From the NCBI GenBank assembly GCA_016748015.1, contig JAAOMT010000205.1, positions 1,511-53,168 on the forward strand: a stretch of DNA of 51,658 bases, written 5' to 3'. The notes beneath the pieces are model-generated. The model worked only from the letters and a program-made list of their open reading frames with translations. It was not told where the DNA came from and searched no databases. The position numbers and the translations under genes were made by a program. Positions 51,341-51,658 of this stretch are shown in pieces (positions within the stretch are counted from its first letter, which is position 1; each line of letters starts with the position of its first letter). This DNA is from Geosiphon pyriformis. Its lineage: Eukaryota > Glomeromycota > Glomeromycetes > Archaeosporales > Geosiphonaceae.

Positions 51341-51658
51341 TTAATATTACATGTGACAATTTTTCAAATCAAAATAGTCATTAATAAGAAAAGGCATTAG
51401 GTTTTAATTCAAATTTGTCTATTTTGGTCATTAAGTCATTTATCAAATCAGACAGATTTTTCAAAGTCACTTCTAACTTAACAATATTTGAAAAAGGTGG
51501 AGAAATTTTACAAGTTGTAGTCTTTCTATTAACAATTACACCTGAACTTTTACTCATTGCTATATCTGCTCCTTAATTTTGTAATAAAAAGGTTACTAAT
51601 GACTAATATTCAAGACAAGACTGGAGAACTATCAGCCCAAATATGTCCAATCTCTTTG
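51341..51658 (-). pseudogene. LINE copy 2 ORF1 C-terminus and ORF2 start
   Basis: Minus strand: IWADSSPVL, MSKSSGVIVNRKTTTCKISPPFSNIVKLEVTLKNLSDLINDLMTKIDKFEL with a coiled-coil-like heptad pattern, then IVTCNIKGMN, the lead-in to the endonuclease. Stops and a frame change are present. The element continues beyond the window. Confidence 0.65.

Larger units (their letters stand above)
43740..51658 (-). mobile_element. LINE copy 2 (non-LTR retrotransposon), truncated by window edge
   Basis: From the right edge downwards: ORF1 C-terminus (51341-51658), endonuclease, linker, RT, post-RT domain, RNase H, CCHC-like C-terminal domain ending near 43855. The domains are collinear but full of stops and frame changes, nearly all explicable by C-to-T on either strand. 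An insertion (45882-48827) splits the RT thumb region. Same orientation and family type as LINE copy 1. Confidence 0.85.

Overview
This window is a graveyard of retrotransposons; I found no host gene, tRNA, rRNA or CRISPR array. It is AT-rich eukaryotic DNA. The LINE ORF1 and ORF2 sequences resemble, from memory, LINEs of arbuscular mycorrhizal fungi (Glomeromycotina, Gigaspora/Rhizophagus type), so a glomeromycotan nuclear genome is my best guess. That is inference; no search was run.

Layout. A minus-strand LINE ORF1 (copy 1) is cut in two: its upstream half is at 42228-43012 and its downstream half at 100-855. The cut is filled by a 41.4 kb nest of Ty3/gypsy-type LTR retrotransposons. Element A (856-42223, +) sits in the LINE. 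Element B (2815-33090, +) sits in A's gag. Element D (6108-16360, +) sits in B's protease, and element E (20686-30668, minus strand) sits in B's integrase. A solo LTR, C (35987-36857, E family), sits in A's dUTPase. Every level is bounded by TGTTAC/GTAACA-type LTR ends and 4-bp target duplications (ATGG/ATGA, GCAA, ATGG, ATGG, CCAT). With younger insertions removed, the four elements are 10.0-10.25 kb each and share one architecture: LTR, PBS, Gag with CCHC knuckle, aspartic protease, cysteine-rich segment, dUTPase, a second small beta-like segment, reverse transcriptase, RNase H, integrase with GPY/F module, a separate downstream ORF ('ORF3'), polypurine tract, LTR.

All four elements look dead. 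In-frame stops and catalytic losses are mainly C-to-T/G-to-A transitions: CGA becomes TGA or CAA, TGG becomes TAG or TGA, CAA becomes TAA. D and E are the inner, younger insertions; D has kept visibly more CpG. The RT YxDD box reads YLDN in D and YLNN in A, B and E.

To the right, 43055-43740 is almost pure A/T. From 43740 to the window edge lies a second minus-strand LINE (copy 2) in order from high to low coordinate: ORF1 C-terminus, endonuclease, RT, post-RT domain, RNase H, CCHC-like C-terminus. Its RT is split by a 2.9 kb insertion made of two ~1.4 kb direct repeats (45882-48827).

The most interesting material is (1) an ORF3 conserved in four elements that ends at the polypurine tract, (2) a structured R-U5 leader with a hairpin whose loop carries TGATCA, conserved through compensatory changes and resembling a retroviral dimerisation signal, (3) a dUTPase with all five family motifs plus an unfamiliar cysteine-rich module inside Pol, and (4) an apparent integration preference for ATGG.
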